Assembly: GCF_000422545.1 (NCBI RefSeq)
Contig: NZ_AULZ01000018.1
Span: 1-64,000 of the forward strand
Direction: 5' to 3'
Source of the DNA: Desulfocurvibacter africanus subsp. africanus DSM 2603
GTDB taxonomy: Bacteria; Desulfobacterota; Desulfovibrionia; Desulfovibrionales; Desulfovibrionaceae
DNA length: 64,000 nt
A model generated the notes under the pieces. The model saw nothing but the letters and a program-made list of their open reading frames with translations, had not been told where the DNA came from and did no database searches. The translations under genes were made by a program, and so were the position numbers. Below are positions 40,274 through 48,320 of this stretch, in pieces. Position 1 is the stretch's first letter. Each line of letters opens with the position of its first letter.

Positions 40274-40894
40274 TTAGATTTCCGGCGATACCGCCATGCG
40301 CGCCCTCTCCTCGGAGGAAAAGACGAAGCTGTCCTCGGGCGGAAGACCCGCGGCCTGTCTGTGGCATCGGTTGAGTTCGTGGTAATTCTCGGACGTGGCG
40401 CAACCCGCATCCAGGCCCAAGTCAGCCGCCAGGCGGAGAATTTCAGGCTCTTCTGCCTCTATCTCTACAAACCGGCCAAAGGGCAAACGATCAAGGCAGA
40501 TCACGGCATTATCCAAAAGCCACTTTTCCCGCACCTTCTCATAGGTGAAAGCCGGCCTGTAGCCCAAGGCTTCCAAGATGCACTGCATGGCCTGGAAGTC
40601 GGTCACGCTGGTCTCGATCTCTTCAAGAACTTTCGCAACTGTTGCCCCGCAAGGCGCATCTGAGGACTTGCCTGCCTGGCCAGTTGGGGGCCGCTTGAAG
40701 GTCAACACGAAGCGATGATCAACTTGGCGTAGCCTAAGCAGCATTCCCCGATGGCGCAGGGATGAATCGACATCATCCAGGACCAGGTTGCGCTCAAGGG
40801 CCCTGAATTGGAAATCGGCCCCTAGGCGCGACAAGTTCTCGTGAACCCTTCCGAAATCCGGCTTGCAGAATTTGAGTTCCGTCTCTAGAGCCAT
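40274..40894 (-). CDS. CYTH-domain protein (class IV adenylate cyclase / triphosphatase-like)
   Basis: The 206-residue protein begins MALETELKF, the ExExK signature of the CYTH fold. Further metal and triphosphate-binding patterns follow: LRHRGMLLRLRQVDHRFVLTFKRP, EEIETSV, and RPAFTYEKVREKWLLDNAVICLDRLP, with FVEIEAEE. Members are class IV cyclases, thiamine triphosphatases or inorganic triphosphatases; the sequence does not decide. The start at 40894 puts ExExK at the N-terminus as usual. It is divergent from fluC. Confidence 0.85.
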   Translation of the reverse strand: MALETELKFCKPDFGRVHENLSRLGADFQFRALERNLVLDDVDSSLRHRGMLLRLRQVDHRFVLTFKRPPTGQAGKSSDAPCGATVAKVLEEIETSVTDFQAMQCILEALGYRPAFTYEKVREKWLLDNAVICLDRLPFGRFVEIEAEEPEILRLAADLGLDAGCATSENYHELNRCHRQAAGLPPEDSFVFSSEERARMAVSPEI

Positions 40895-40985
40895 GTGGAT
40901 ATACAACCATGCCAAGTAGATAAAAGGTTTTGATTTTCCCGTTGTTATAGTAGCTACTGACATACGAAAAGACAAGGAGGGTCTG

Positions 40986-41363
40986 GTGCACAAGCTCGTC
41001 CTCATGGCCATGGCCGGCGCTGCCGGGACACTGGCGCGCTACGGTCTGGCTCAGGCCGTGCAGCGCTTGTCCGGCCAAGGATTCCCCACCGGCACCTTTG
41101 CAGTCAATGTGCTGGGGAGTTTCTTGTTCGGGCTGGTCTGGACCCTGTGTGAAGACCGACTGCCCATGGGCAGCGAGGTGCGCATAGTGCTTCTGACCGG
41201 CTTCATGGGCGCGTTCACCACGTTCTCGACCTTTATGTTCGAAAGCTCGGCCCTGCTTAAGCACGGACAATGGATGTATGCTCTTCTCAATATCGGCGGA
41301 CAGACGCTGCTCGGTCTGTTTGCCTTGACCCTGGGCATAGCCGCAGCCAAGCTGCGCTTTTAG
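40986..41363 (+). CDS. crcB: fluoride exporter CrcB/Fluc
   Basis: This 125-residue protein has four membrane helices and forms dimeric F- channels. Motifs are GAAGTLARYG, GTFAVNVLGSFLFG and GFMGAFTTFSTFMFES, the last holding the phenylalanine box and the central Na+ site region. The start is GTG with AAGGAGG at 40974-40980. The TAG stop is made of the TA target and the first base of a MITE-like copy. I see no fluoride riboswitch in the 90 bases upstream. Confidence 0.94.
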   Translation: MHKLVLMAMAGAAGTLARYGLAQAVQRLSGQGFPTGTFAVNVLGSFLFGLVWTLCEDRLPMGSEVRIVLLTGFMGAFTTFSTFMFESSALLKHGQWMYALLNIGGQTLLGLFALTLGIAAAKLRF

Positions 41364-41486
41364 AGCATTTTGCTTTTGAAAATGCTCTGCAAGCCATGCG
41401 TCGGCATGGCTTGCCGCCCCGCAGGCGTAGGCGGAATGTAATTCCGCCGTCAACGCCGAAGGGAGCGTCTGAAATGCAAAATGCTT
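41363..41486 (+). repeat. MITE-like element, copy 4, inserted at the crcB stop codon
   Basis: This 124-bp copy is flanked by TA at 41361-41362 and 41487-41488. The third hairpin differs from other copies but stays paired: GGCGGAAT (41430-41437) with ATTCCGCC (41441-41448), in place of GGCGCAA/TTGCGCC. The right end reads ATGCAAAATGCTT, closer to the inverse of the left end than in other copies. It is the most diverged copy. It lies between crcB and its DUF190 partner. Confidence 0.85.
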
Positions 41487-41504
41487 TAGAGTGTGGAGGC
41501 TGAC

Positions 41505-41855
41505 ATGAACATACCGCAACAAGCCATGAGGCTGCGCATCTACATCGGGGAAGACTACCGCCATGGCGGCAGGCCCCTGTTCGAGATCATCGTCGAACAA
41601 GCACGCCGACAAGGCTTGGCCGGCGCCACCGTGCTGCGAGGACTATCAGGGTTCGGCGCGAACAGCCGCATCAAGACCTCCAAAATCCTTATGCTCTCGG
41701 AGGATCTACCGCTGGTGGTGGAGATCGTAGATGCGCAGGATAAGATCGAACGCTTTCTCCCCTATGTTGATGAAGTCGTAGGCGAAGGGCTGGTAACCAT
41801 GGAGCCGGTTACGGTCATCTTCTACCGGCACTCGGGAGCGGGCGGCAAGCCGTAG
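41505..41855 (+). CDS. DUF190 protein, CrcB-associated
   Basis: The 116-residue protein is of the DUF190 family: MRLRIYIGEDYRHGGRPLFEIIVEQAR, GATVLRGLSGFG and a strand set ending PVTVIFYRH. The fold is ferredoxin-like and resembles PII proteins. DUF190 genes very often adjoin crcB, which suggests a regulatory role in fluoride export, not shown directly. The start 41505 has TGGAGG 5 bases upstream, only a few bases beyond the MITE-like copy. Confidence 0.88.
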   Translation: MNIPQQAMRLRIYIGEDYRHGGRPLFEIIVEQARRQGLAGATVLRGLSGFGANSRIKTSKILMLSEDLPLVVEIVDAQDKIERFLPYVDEVVGEGLVTMEPVTVIFYRHSGAGGKP

Positions 41856-41920
41856 GATGCGCTAAGAAATTCCGCCCAGGCTGTTTAACGCCGCCGAAGG
41901 CTCCAGCAAAGGAGAAGGAC

Positions 41921-42315
41921 ATGTCTCCTAAACGATCGATCATAGCTGCCGTGCTGCGCCGCCCAGGCCGCCCACAACGCCTTGAGCGACTTGAAATGGA
42001 GGGTCCTCGGGAAGACGAAGTGCTGGTGCGACTGGTGGCCAGCGGCGTTTGCCATACGGATATCTATTTTTGGGAATACGGAGCAGCGGAATCGGTGGTG
42101 CTGAGCCATGAAGACGCGTGAGTGCCCAGCCCACGGCCTGCGGTGTGCGTGTCCATTTCTTCGGCCAGTCCTCGTTCGCAACTTATGCCTTGGCCACGGC
42201 ACGCAATCTGGTCAAGGTCGAACCAGATCTTCCCCTTCTCCTTCCCGCGCCCCTTGTTTGCGGCCTGCAAACAGGCGCCGGGACATTTTTCAACTATGTG
42301 ACCCCAGGTCAAACC
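41921..42315 (+). pseudogene. broken aryl-alcohol dehydrogenase (zinc MDR family)
   Basis: Frame one (41921-42121) is the N-terminal GroES-like part of a medium-chain alcohol dehydrogenase, with the catalytic-zinc motif SGVCHTDIYFWE, and stops just after SHEDA. A second frame (from about 42118) goes on with [19 protein letters not shown] and [20 protein letters not shown], the region before the NAD site in aryl-alcohol dehydrogenases. About 60-70 residues in between, including the structural-zinc lobe, are missing, and nothing matches after about 42315. It cannot be functional. Confidence 0.8.
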
Positions 42316-42479
42316 ATGAAAAAGTACTTTGCCCTTCCCTATTCGCGCCTTGTACGCTAAGTACCTTTGGTACTACAGGTTTGTCGCCATTTAGACAGTG
42401 CCGCCCAGGCGGCAGAGGCTGTTTGCGACTTCCTGCGTTCTTTGCTCTTTCGCAGCCTCTTGGTGACCCTTAAGCAGCA

Positions 42480-43598
42480 GTAGCCATTGGTCGGTAGGGA
42501 CGCAACTAAAGGCAGATACGAAACAGAATCACCGCCCGCCTGCGCGTCAAGGGCACAATGGCCTTGACCCAGGCCGCTTCTGGCCAGAAGCTTATTGTAA
42601 AGCGCTGCCGCTCCCGGGTCCCTGGCTCAAAAGACTTAAGGCCGCCTCGATGATTAGGCTGTGAAGCCGCTCTGGCCGCTGGTTGGAGCCGCCTTTGGCC
42701 TTGCTCTCGCCGTTTTGGCGGACAACGGGCGCAAGGCCAAGGTAGGAAGCGACCTCCCCGGCCTGAGCGCTTCGCTCAGGCCGGAAAGCTCCTGGCGAAA
42801 AGTCGCGGCAACGATCAGGCTAACACCCGGCACGCTCCTCAGATAGATATGCAATAGCCTGCGCGTGTTCATTCCATTGGGTAATCTCCTGGAGTTGACG
42901 GGACACCAGGACCATCTCGCCTGCAGCAGGCGAAGCAGATGCAGAAGACTCTGGAGCGCCAGCCGGCTTGTTACAGGCAGAGCTAGACCGGTCACGGGCC
43001 TCCAAGGCGTGTCGGCCCAGGAAGCAAGCCTCAGGGGCTCCAGATGCCAAGGCAAAGCAGAGGCGAGCGGATGCACTGCCTGGTGCGCCGCAGGTCGTCG
43101 GCCAAGGCATGGCGCTGGCGCAGAAATGTCCTGTCGTTTTCCTGCTCTTTGTCTGGCATGGTGATGGAGGCGAGCATGCCCTGCTCGGCGTACTCAGCGA
43201 GCTTGCGGCAGTAAAGCCGGTCGGTCTTGGCCAGGTGTCACGGGATGAGGAATGCGACTTAGAGCAGATTGCTTTTAAGACGCCCGCTCCGGCGTTGACG
43301 GCGCAAGTGAATTGCGCCTACGCCGAAGCTAGCGGCAAGCCATGCCGACGCATGGCTTGCAGAGCATTTTCAAAAGCAAAATGCTCTAGGGCGCGACCAG
43401 ATATCCCGCTGGGTCCGGCCTCGTAGAAGACAGCTGCCAAGCGGATATCCAGTCGTTGCAGAGATGTAGCAAGGTCTACGGGCTAGGCCGGAGCGATCCA
43501 GGTCAAGGTTGGGTCATCGCATCGGGTAAGGCCTCGGAGTAGCTGTGCTTATGCACATTGATCCCCGTATGGAAAATTTGGCCTCGAAAGCCGTCCAT
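42480..43598 (-). pseudogene. decayed IS110-family transposase carrying a MITE-like insertion
   Basis: The minus strand, read through several frames, matches IS110-type DEDD transposases. The N-terminal part has GINVHKHSYSEAL (catalytic Asp of the usual GIDVHK changed to Asn), then RLDIRLAAVFYEAGPSGI. After the MITE-like copy come KTDRLYCRKLAEYAEQGML, a coiled middle, and LRSVPGVSLIVAATFRQELSG with EVASYLGLAPVVRQNGESKAK from the transposase_20 domain. Frameshifts, stops and the inserted repeat make it dead. Exact ends of the original element cannot be seen. Confidence 0.78.
43262..43386 (-). repeat. MITE-like element, copy 5, nested in the IS110 remnant
   Basis: This 125-bp copy lies in reverse orientation, with TA at 43260-43261 and 43387-43388. 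Both ends (GAGCAGATTGCTTTT and, inverted, GAGCATTTTGCTTTT) and all three internal hairpins are intact. It is inserted between the VFYEAGPSGI and KTDRLYCRKL parts of the transposase pseudogene. This shows mobility after the IS110 copy arrived. Confidence 0.88.
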
Positions 43599-44248
43599 AA
43601 ACTTCGAGATTGGGTAGCCTTGAAAACCCATTTGGCCCTTTTGGGCTGGGTGGTTGTGCCTGACTCAACCTAATCCATTGAGGCCAAAATGGTATTTAGT
43701 AAGATCTTTTTGGTTAGATTGTTAGGTTGAAGAATAATCTGCCAAAGTTCTTAATTAAATTTACAAGCTTGTCTTAATAGGCATTGGTTCACTTTATGTG
43801 ATCTGGTGTGGCTAAGGTATAGAAATCTAATCCAAGGGACTAATAAGGAATGAATTGACCTTTCAAGGCGATTGATGCATAAGATAAAAATTGGATTAAC
43901 CCATGGTAGGATAATATCGCATTTTATGAGTGTGCCCATCATGGCGTATGTTGCTGCTTCGCAGCTGATGCCCGGTCCTCGGCCAATGGTCCTTGAGGAG
44001 TTAGCCCGTTGCGCTAAAAAGCGTTATTATGCATTTGTTTGAGCAATTCTCTTTGGGTGCTTATGGTATAGCATTCGCAACCAAGCCCAAGAGCTTTCAG
44101 CTAATTAGGGTAACGTGATCCATCCATTGCGAACCAGGACTTGTTGAGCGCTGAAATAGAGGTAATGGGATATGCTCTAGACTACAGGAATTCCCATATC
44201 TCTTTTGGAAAAGGAATAGTCCGGGGAAAACCATTTGGGGGTTACATC
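43599..44248. other. AT-rich gene-free stretch upstream of the orphan regulator
   Basis: No gene is supported in these 650 bases. A 63-codon minus-strand frame at 43751-43942 has no family, no good ribosome site and biased composition. GC content is visibly lower than in the housekeeping flanks. The promoter of the regulator at 44249 must lie here, but I see no strong hexamer pair. Confidence 0.5.
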
Positions 44249-44881
44249 ATGATACGAATAATGATAGCTGATGATCACCCCATTGTTCGTGAGGGTTTAA
44301 AGCAGATCTTAGCTGGCGCACACGATATACAAGTCATTGCAGAGGCGGACACTGGCTACGATTTGCTTGACAAGCTGCCTAAATTTCAGCCTGATACCAT
44401 TCTTTTGGATATCAAGATGCCTGGCATTGGCGGACTTGACGTACTCAAGCAAATTAAGAGTCTTAAGCCGGAACTTCCGGTCCTTATTCTCAGCATGCAT
44501 CCCGAAGAGCAGTATGCAATCCGAGTTCTTAAGGCTGGCGCAGCTGGTTATTTGACCAAAAATAGTGCTCCGGAAAAACTCGTCGATGCCATTCGCAAGG
44601 TTAACCAGGGAGGTAAATACATCAGTTCGTCCTTGGCCGAGCGCTTAGCCTTTGATCTTGACAGTGACTCACATAAAAGCTCGCATGAATTTCTCTCTGA
44701 TCGCGAGTATCAGGTTCTCTGCATGATCGCCCAGGGCAAAACTGTTTCTGAAATTGCTGATACGCTTAAGCTAAGCGTAAAGACAATTAGTACCTATAGA
44801 GCTAGAATCCTTGAAAAAATGAAGATGAAGAACAATGCTGAATTGACGTATTACGCAATCCAGAATGGATTGGTAGAGTAG
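44249..44881 (+). CDS. NarL/FixJ-type response regulator with LuxR helix-turn-helix, orphan
   Basis: The 210-residue protein has a receiver domain (IMIADDHPIVREGL; phospho-acceptor Asp in DTILLDIKMPG; Lys in AGYLTKNSAPEKL) and a C-terminal LuxR/GerE helix-turn-helix (LSDREYQVLCMIAQGKTVSEI, LKLSVKTISTYRARI). No histidine kinase is adjacent. The gene is AT-richer than its neighbours and lies between two dead IS fragments, so it may be acquired. The start 44249 is preceded by GGGGG; the frame runs open to 44141. Confidence 0.88.
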   Translation: MIRIMIADDHPIVREGLKQILAGAHDIQVIAEADTGYDLLDKLPKFQPDTILLDIKMPGIGGLDVLKQIKSLKPELPVLILSMHPEEQYAIRVLKAGAAGYLTKNSAPEKLVDAIRKVNQGGKYISSSLAERLAFDLDSDSHKSSHEFLSDREYQVLCMIAQGKTVSEIADTLKLSVKTISTYRARILEKMKMKNNAELTYYAIQNGLVE

Positions 44882-44899
44882 CTGTAACCTTCCCCTAGA

Positions 44900-45088
44900 T
44901 TAGGGCCAGTCGAAAGTTGAAACTTCTGGCGATTTGAGGTTCCCCCGAAATAAGGTCCAGCCGTAAGGTGCGCTTGCGGCCTTTCTTCCCTCGATAAGCC
45001 GCAGCTTGTCCTGCAGGCTCCAGCGCCTGCGCTGAACCGTCGTCACCACCTCTACCGTGGCAACCCCATTAGCACCATGCATGGACAT
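44900..45088 (-). pseudogene. N-terminal fragment of an IS66-type accessory transposase gene (tnpA)
   Basis: The 62-codon frame begins MSMHGANGVATVEVVTTVQ and continues QRRRWSLQDKLRLIEG, the start of the helix-turn-helix protein TnpA of IS66-like elements. The similarity stops there, and the rest (YGWTLFRGNLKSPE) looks unrelated. The downstream helix-turn-helix, tnpB and transposase genes are missing, so this is a relic. The remaining bases 44882-44899 and 45089-45208 hold no gene. Confidence 0.6.
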
Positions 45089-45208
45089 AGCTCCAGCACT
45101 ACCTCCTACGTGCTTGGGGATGTCCGATCCAAACGGGGGTTACCCCAGTAATTGACTATTCAATCGAATAATTCCCCCCAGTCGCCGGAGGCATATCCTT
45201 CTTAATTG

Positions 45209-45817
45209 TTACAACTTCTGCCGGTGCAGAAGTGACTGGCGCAGGGTTTCCTTGTCCACGAAGCGCACCTCCGAGCCGAGGGGAATGCCCTGGGCCAGAC
45301 GTGTGACGCGCACCTCCGGAAAGTCGCGCTCGACCATGTTCTTCACGTAGGAGGCCGTGGCCTCGGCGTCCATGGTCGTGCCGAGGGCCAGGATCAGCTC
45401 GCGCACCTCACTCTCGGCCAGCCGGTCGCGCAAGCGGTCGAAGGCCAGCTGCTCGGGATTCACCTTGTCCAGCGGAGCCAGCAGCCCGCCAAGAACAAAG
45501 TATTGCCCGCGAAAAAAGCCGCCCTCCTCCAAAGCCAGCAGACTGTCCCAATCGCTCACGAGCACGAGTTGCTCAGAGTCGCGGCCCGGATCGGCGCAGA
45601 CGGGACATGGGTCGAACTCGCTGATGGAATTGCAGCGCGAGCAGAAACACAGATGTTCGCGCAAAGTCAGGATGGCCCGCCCCAGGCCCTCGGCCTGCTC
45701 TCGGGGCATGCCCAGAAGTGCTAGGGCCGCACGCAACGCGGATTTGGGCCCGAAGCCAGGCAGGCGCGCCATCTGTTCGGCCACGTCGCGTAGCGGCCGG
45801 GGAAGCTTGTTGGTCAT
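45209..45817 (-). CDS. recR: recombination protein RecR
   Basis: This 202-residue protein acts with RecF and RecO to load RecA at gaps. It has the N-terminal helix-hairpin-helix (LPGFGPKSALRAALALL), a four-Cys zinc finger (CSRCNSISEFDPCPVC), the Toprim domain (LVLVSDWDSLLALE, LILALGTTMDAEATASYV) and a C-terminal Walker-like strand (RLAQGIPLGSEVRFVD). It is last in dnaX-ybaB-recR, 4 bases after the previous stop. Confidence 0.96.
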   Translation of the reverse strand: MTNKLPRPLRDVAEQMARLPGFGPKSALRAALALLGMPREQAEGLGRAILTLREHLCFCSRCNSISEFDPCPVCADPGRDSEQLVLVSDWDSLLALEEGGFFRGQYFVLGGLLAPLDKVNPEQLAFDRLRDRLAESEVRELILALGTTMDAEATASYVKNMVERDFPEVRVTRLAQGIPLGSEVRFVDKETLRQSLLHRQKL

Positions 45818-45821
45818 ATGT

Positions 45822-46133
45822 CTAGATCAACCCCGGAATATTCATGCCGCCCGTGAGCTTGGCCATTTCCTCTTCCTTCATGGCCTTGGCCTTCTTCACG
45901 CCTTCGTTGATCGCGGCCAGGATGAGGTCCTGGAGCATGTCCACGTCGTTCGGGTCTACGGCAGCCTTGTCGATTTTAATAGATACCAGCTCCAGGCCGC
46001 CGGTGACCACGGCCGTGACCATGCCGCCGCCGCTGGTGGCCTCGACGCGCTTCTGGTCCAGGGCCTTCTGGGATTCCAAAATCTTCTTCTGCATGACCTG
46101 CGCTTGGCGCATAAGGTCGTTCATGCCACGCAT
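45822..46133 (-). CDS. YbaB/EbfC nucleoid-associated protein
   Basis: The 103-residue protein matches the YbaB/EbfC family: an N-terminal helix (MNDLMRQAQVMQKKILESQKAL), a central sheet with GGGMVTAVVTGGLELVSIKID, and a C-terminal helix (DMLQDLILAAINEGVKKAKAM) ending with the Gly/Met-rich tail. It forms DNA-binding dimers. Its place between dnaX and recR is highly conserved in bacteria. Confidence 0.94.
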   Translation of the reverse strand: MRGMNDLMRQAQVMQKKILESQKALDQKRVEATSGGGMVTAVVTGGLELVSIKIDKAAVDPNDVDMLQDLILAAINEGVKKAKAMKEEEMAKLTGGMNIPGLI

Positions 46134-46163
46134 GGGTGTTCCTCCTGGTCTTGATGAGTATGC

Positions 46164-47981
46164 TTAACGGTCTTCGGGCCGGCGGATATCGACGATCTGC
46201 GCGTCGAACTCTTCCACAACCTGCTTTACCAATGGATGCTCCCTGATCTCCTCGCGCAGTTCCTTGAGGCTCTTGCGCGGAGCCGCACGCTTGGCCGTAG
46301 CCTCGATGCGCATGCCAGGGCCGAAATACTCCTCGACATAACGTTTGAATACGGAAAACTCCCGCCCCTGAGTAACAAGCCGGCAATGCGTTTCATTACG
46401 GCAGTACAATTGCAGCACGTCTCCCTCGACCTCGCCAGGCACCATACGCGCGCCATTAATGGCCTGCCCCGTCTCCTTAGCTCGGCCATCCACCCAGGCC
46501 AGGAAGCCTTCCCACGTGCGGGGCCCCGGAGAACCGGCCAACGACGCGGCAGGCTCGGTCTCTGTCTCGGTCGAATCCAGGGACGCGACAGCGAGCGCAT
46601 GTCCAGGCGGAGGCTCGGCCGGCGGAGGCTCGTTGCCGTCGGGCTCTTCGCTGCCCGCCGACGCATTGGAAAAGCCATTGGCAGCATGCGTTGCGGACTG
46701 AACCGCAGGGCCGGGCTGGCGTGCGCCAGATGCGCCGGGTACACCTGATCTGGCCGACGACGTGAATCCCTGCCGGCTTTGCGCGGGAGCGGACCGAGAC
46801 TGACCGCCCTGCCCTCCAGGCCGCCCCGGGGCAGCCGGAGAGCCGGCCTGGGAGCCGCCCGAAGCGCACGCAGCGGACAGGCGCAGAAGCTGCGGCAAGG
46901 AACATAAGTTAAACAGCAAAAGCTCCAAGGCTAGAGCCGGCTCCAGACTGCGCAAAACGCGACGCTGCCCTTCCAGGGTCAGCTGCCAGCTGGCGTGGAT
47001 GCGGCCCAGATCGAAGCGTTCCGCCCAATCCAACCACTGCCTGGCCTCGGACTCGGGCAAGTCGATAAGCGGCAAGGCCCGTTCGCCGCCTTGCTTGAGC
47101 AGAAACATATTGCGCCAGGCCGAGGAAAGCTCGCGCAGGAAGAAACCAAGGTCCAATCCCTGGTCCAGCACCTGGCGGATGACCTCGCCTGCGGCGATAC
47201 AGTCTCCGGTATGAATGGCCTCTATCACGGCCAGGAAGACATCCTGGCCTGCCAGGCCCAGCAAGCTGCGCACCTCTTGGGCGACCAACTGCCGGCCGCC
47301 CAAGGCCAGAGCCTGGCCCAGGAGCGACATGGAGTCGCGCACGCTGCCCGCGCCGCGCCTGGCGATGAGGCTGACGGCCGCGTCCTCGCAGTCAACGCCC
47401 TCCTTGCCGAGCACGACCTTGAGATGCGCCTCCAGTTCGGCCTGGCCCAGGCGTTTGAAGGCATAATGCTGACAGCGGCTGATGATGGTCGCCGGGAATT
47501 TGTGCGGCTCCGTGGTGGCCAGGATAAACGTAACCCGGCCCGGCGGCTCCTCCAGGGTCTTGAGCAATGCGTTGAAGGCTTCCCTGGTCAGCATGTGCGC
47601 TTCGTCGATGATGAAGACCTTATAGCGGCACTCCAGTGGTGCGTAACCGATGTCCTCTTTCAGGCGGCGGGCGTCGTCTATGCCACGGTTGGATGCCGCG
47701 TCGATCTCCACCACGTCCACGGCCGCGCCCGCGGTTATCTGCCGGCAATGGCGGCACTGGTTGCATGGCTCGGCCGTGGGCGCATGCTCGCAGTTGACCG
47801 CTTTGGCCAGAATGCGCGCCAGCGTGGTCTTGCCCACGCCGCGCGTACCTGAGAAGAGGTAGGCCGGTGCGATGCGGTCTTCCTTGGCCGCGCGCGAAAG
47901 CACGGCCTTGAGCGCCTCCTGGCCGGCTACTTCGGCGAAGCATTGGGGTCTGTATTTTGCTGTAAGATGCGCGCTGCTCAT
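46164..47981 (-). CDS. dnaX: DNA polymerase III gamma/tau subunit
   Basis: The 605-residue clamp-loader ATPase starts MSSAHLTAKYRPQCFAEVAG. Motifs are SGTRGVGKTTLARILA (Walker A), a zinc-binding Cys set in VNCEHAP..CNQCRHC, IIDEAHMLTREAFNALLKTLEEPP (Walker B) and RRGAGSVRDSMSLLGQ. A Pro/Gly/Ser-rich linker (about 370-460) leads to a C-terminal tau domain. I do not see an obvious A-rich slippery heptamer for making gamma. Confidence 0.95.
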   Translation of the reverse strand: MSSAHLTAKYRPQCFAEVAGQEALKAVLSRAAKEDRIAPAYLFSGTRGVGKTTLARILAKAVNCEHAPTAEPCNQCRHCRQITAGAAVDVVEIDAASNRGIDDARRLKEDIGYAPLECRYKVFIIDEAHMLTREAFNALLKTLEEPPGRVTFILATTEPHKFPATIISRCQHYAFKRLGQAELEAHLKVVLGKEGVDCEDAAVSLIARRGAGSVRDSMSLLGQALALGGRQLVAQEVRSLLGLAGQDVFLAVIEAIHTGDCIAAGEVIRQVLDQGLDLGFFLRELSSAWRNMFLLKQGGERALPLIDLPESEARQWLDWAERFDLGRIHASWQLTLEGQRRVLRSLEPALALELLLFNLCSLPQLLRLSAACASGGSQAGSPAAPGRPGGQGGQSRSAPAQSRQGFTSSARSGVPGASGARQPGPAVQSATHAANGFSNASAGSEEPDGNEPPPAEPPPGHALAVASLDSTETETEPAASLAGSPGPRTWEGFLAWVDGRAKETGQAINGARMVPGEVEGDVLQLYCRNETHCRLVTQGREFSVFKRYVEEYFGPGMRIEATAKRAAPRKSLKELREEIREHPLVKQVVEEFDAQIVDIRRPEDR

Positions 47982-48320
47982 GCTCCCTCCGGTCTACCCG
48001 CCAAGCCGTCGCACGGCCCGAAAGTTCCGGGCAGGCTTGAAAAACGTCCGCATGTTCTACAAGGTCTTGCCGAGTTCGTCCACGCTGCGCTCCATGGTGT
48101 TCTCCAGAAGCATTGCCAGATAGTATTCGCTAGAGCGCAAGGTAGATATGACAGGACAAGCGGGCTCACCAGGATCCGCTTGCACTCCGGATTTCTTCTT
48201 AATCCCGATATTTGCGAGTTGGTTTAGAATACCCCCCTAGCCAAGGTAATCGCGATTGCTTATTTGATGTGCAAGGCCGCATCCCGGAATCATACAACCG
48301 CTGTCAAGGCAGGGAGGTCC
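47982..48320. other. intergenic region between divergent dnaX and adh
   Basis: These 339 bases hold no recognised gene apart from the weak small ORF at 48057-48185. I looked for an SRP RNA, which often lies near dnaX, and did not find its conserved core. A TAGAAT hexamer occurs at 48225-48230 on the plus strand without a good -35. The adh ribosome site GGGAGG is at 48312-48317. Confidence 0.5.
48057..48185 (-). CDS. possible small protein upstream of dnaX
   Basis: This 42-codon frame with a GTG start (the frame is open back to about 48230) ends STLRSSEYYLAMLLENTME followed by RSVDELGKTL. The C-terminal part looks like an amphipathic, charged helix of a real protein, unlike the low-quality frames around it. 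It could be a short gene or the 3' stump of a longer one. No family is recognised. Confidence 0.28.
   Translation of the reverse strand: MQADPGEPACPVISTLRSSEYYLAMLLENTMERSVDELGKTL

Noticed and set aside
40895-40985. Fluoride riboswitch before crcB
   Set aside because: The conserved core of the crcB motif is not seen; only a good ribosome site is present.
42661-43426. Plus-strand frames in the IS110 region
   Set aside because: They are antisense to the transposase pseudogene; the minus-strand reading matches IS110 motifs.
43751-43942. 63-codon minus-strand frame
   Set aside because: Low-complexity hydrophobic and Ser/Arg composition, no ribosome site and no family.
46164-47981. Programmed frameshift site in dnaX
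   Set aside because: No A-rich slippery heptamer followed by a stem was noticed in the linker region.
47982-48320. SRP RNA gene near dnaX
   Set aside because: The conserved GGAAGGAAGCA-type core is absent on both strands.
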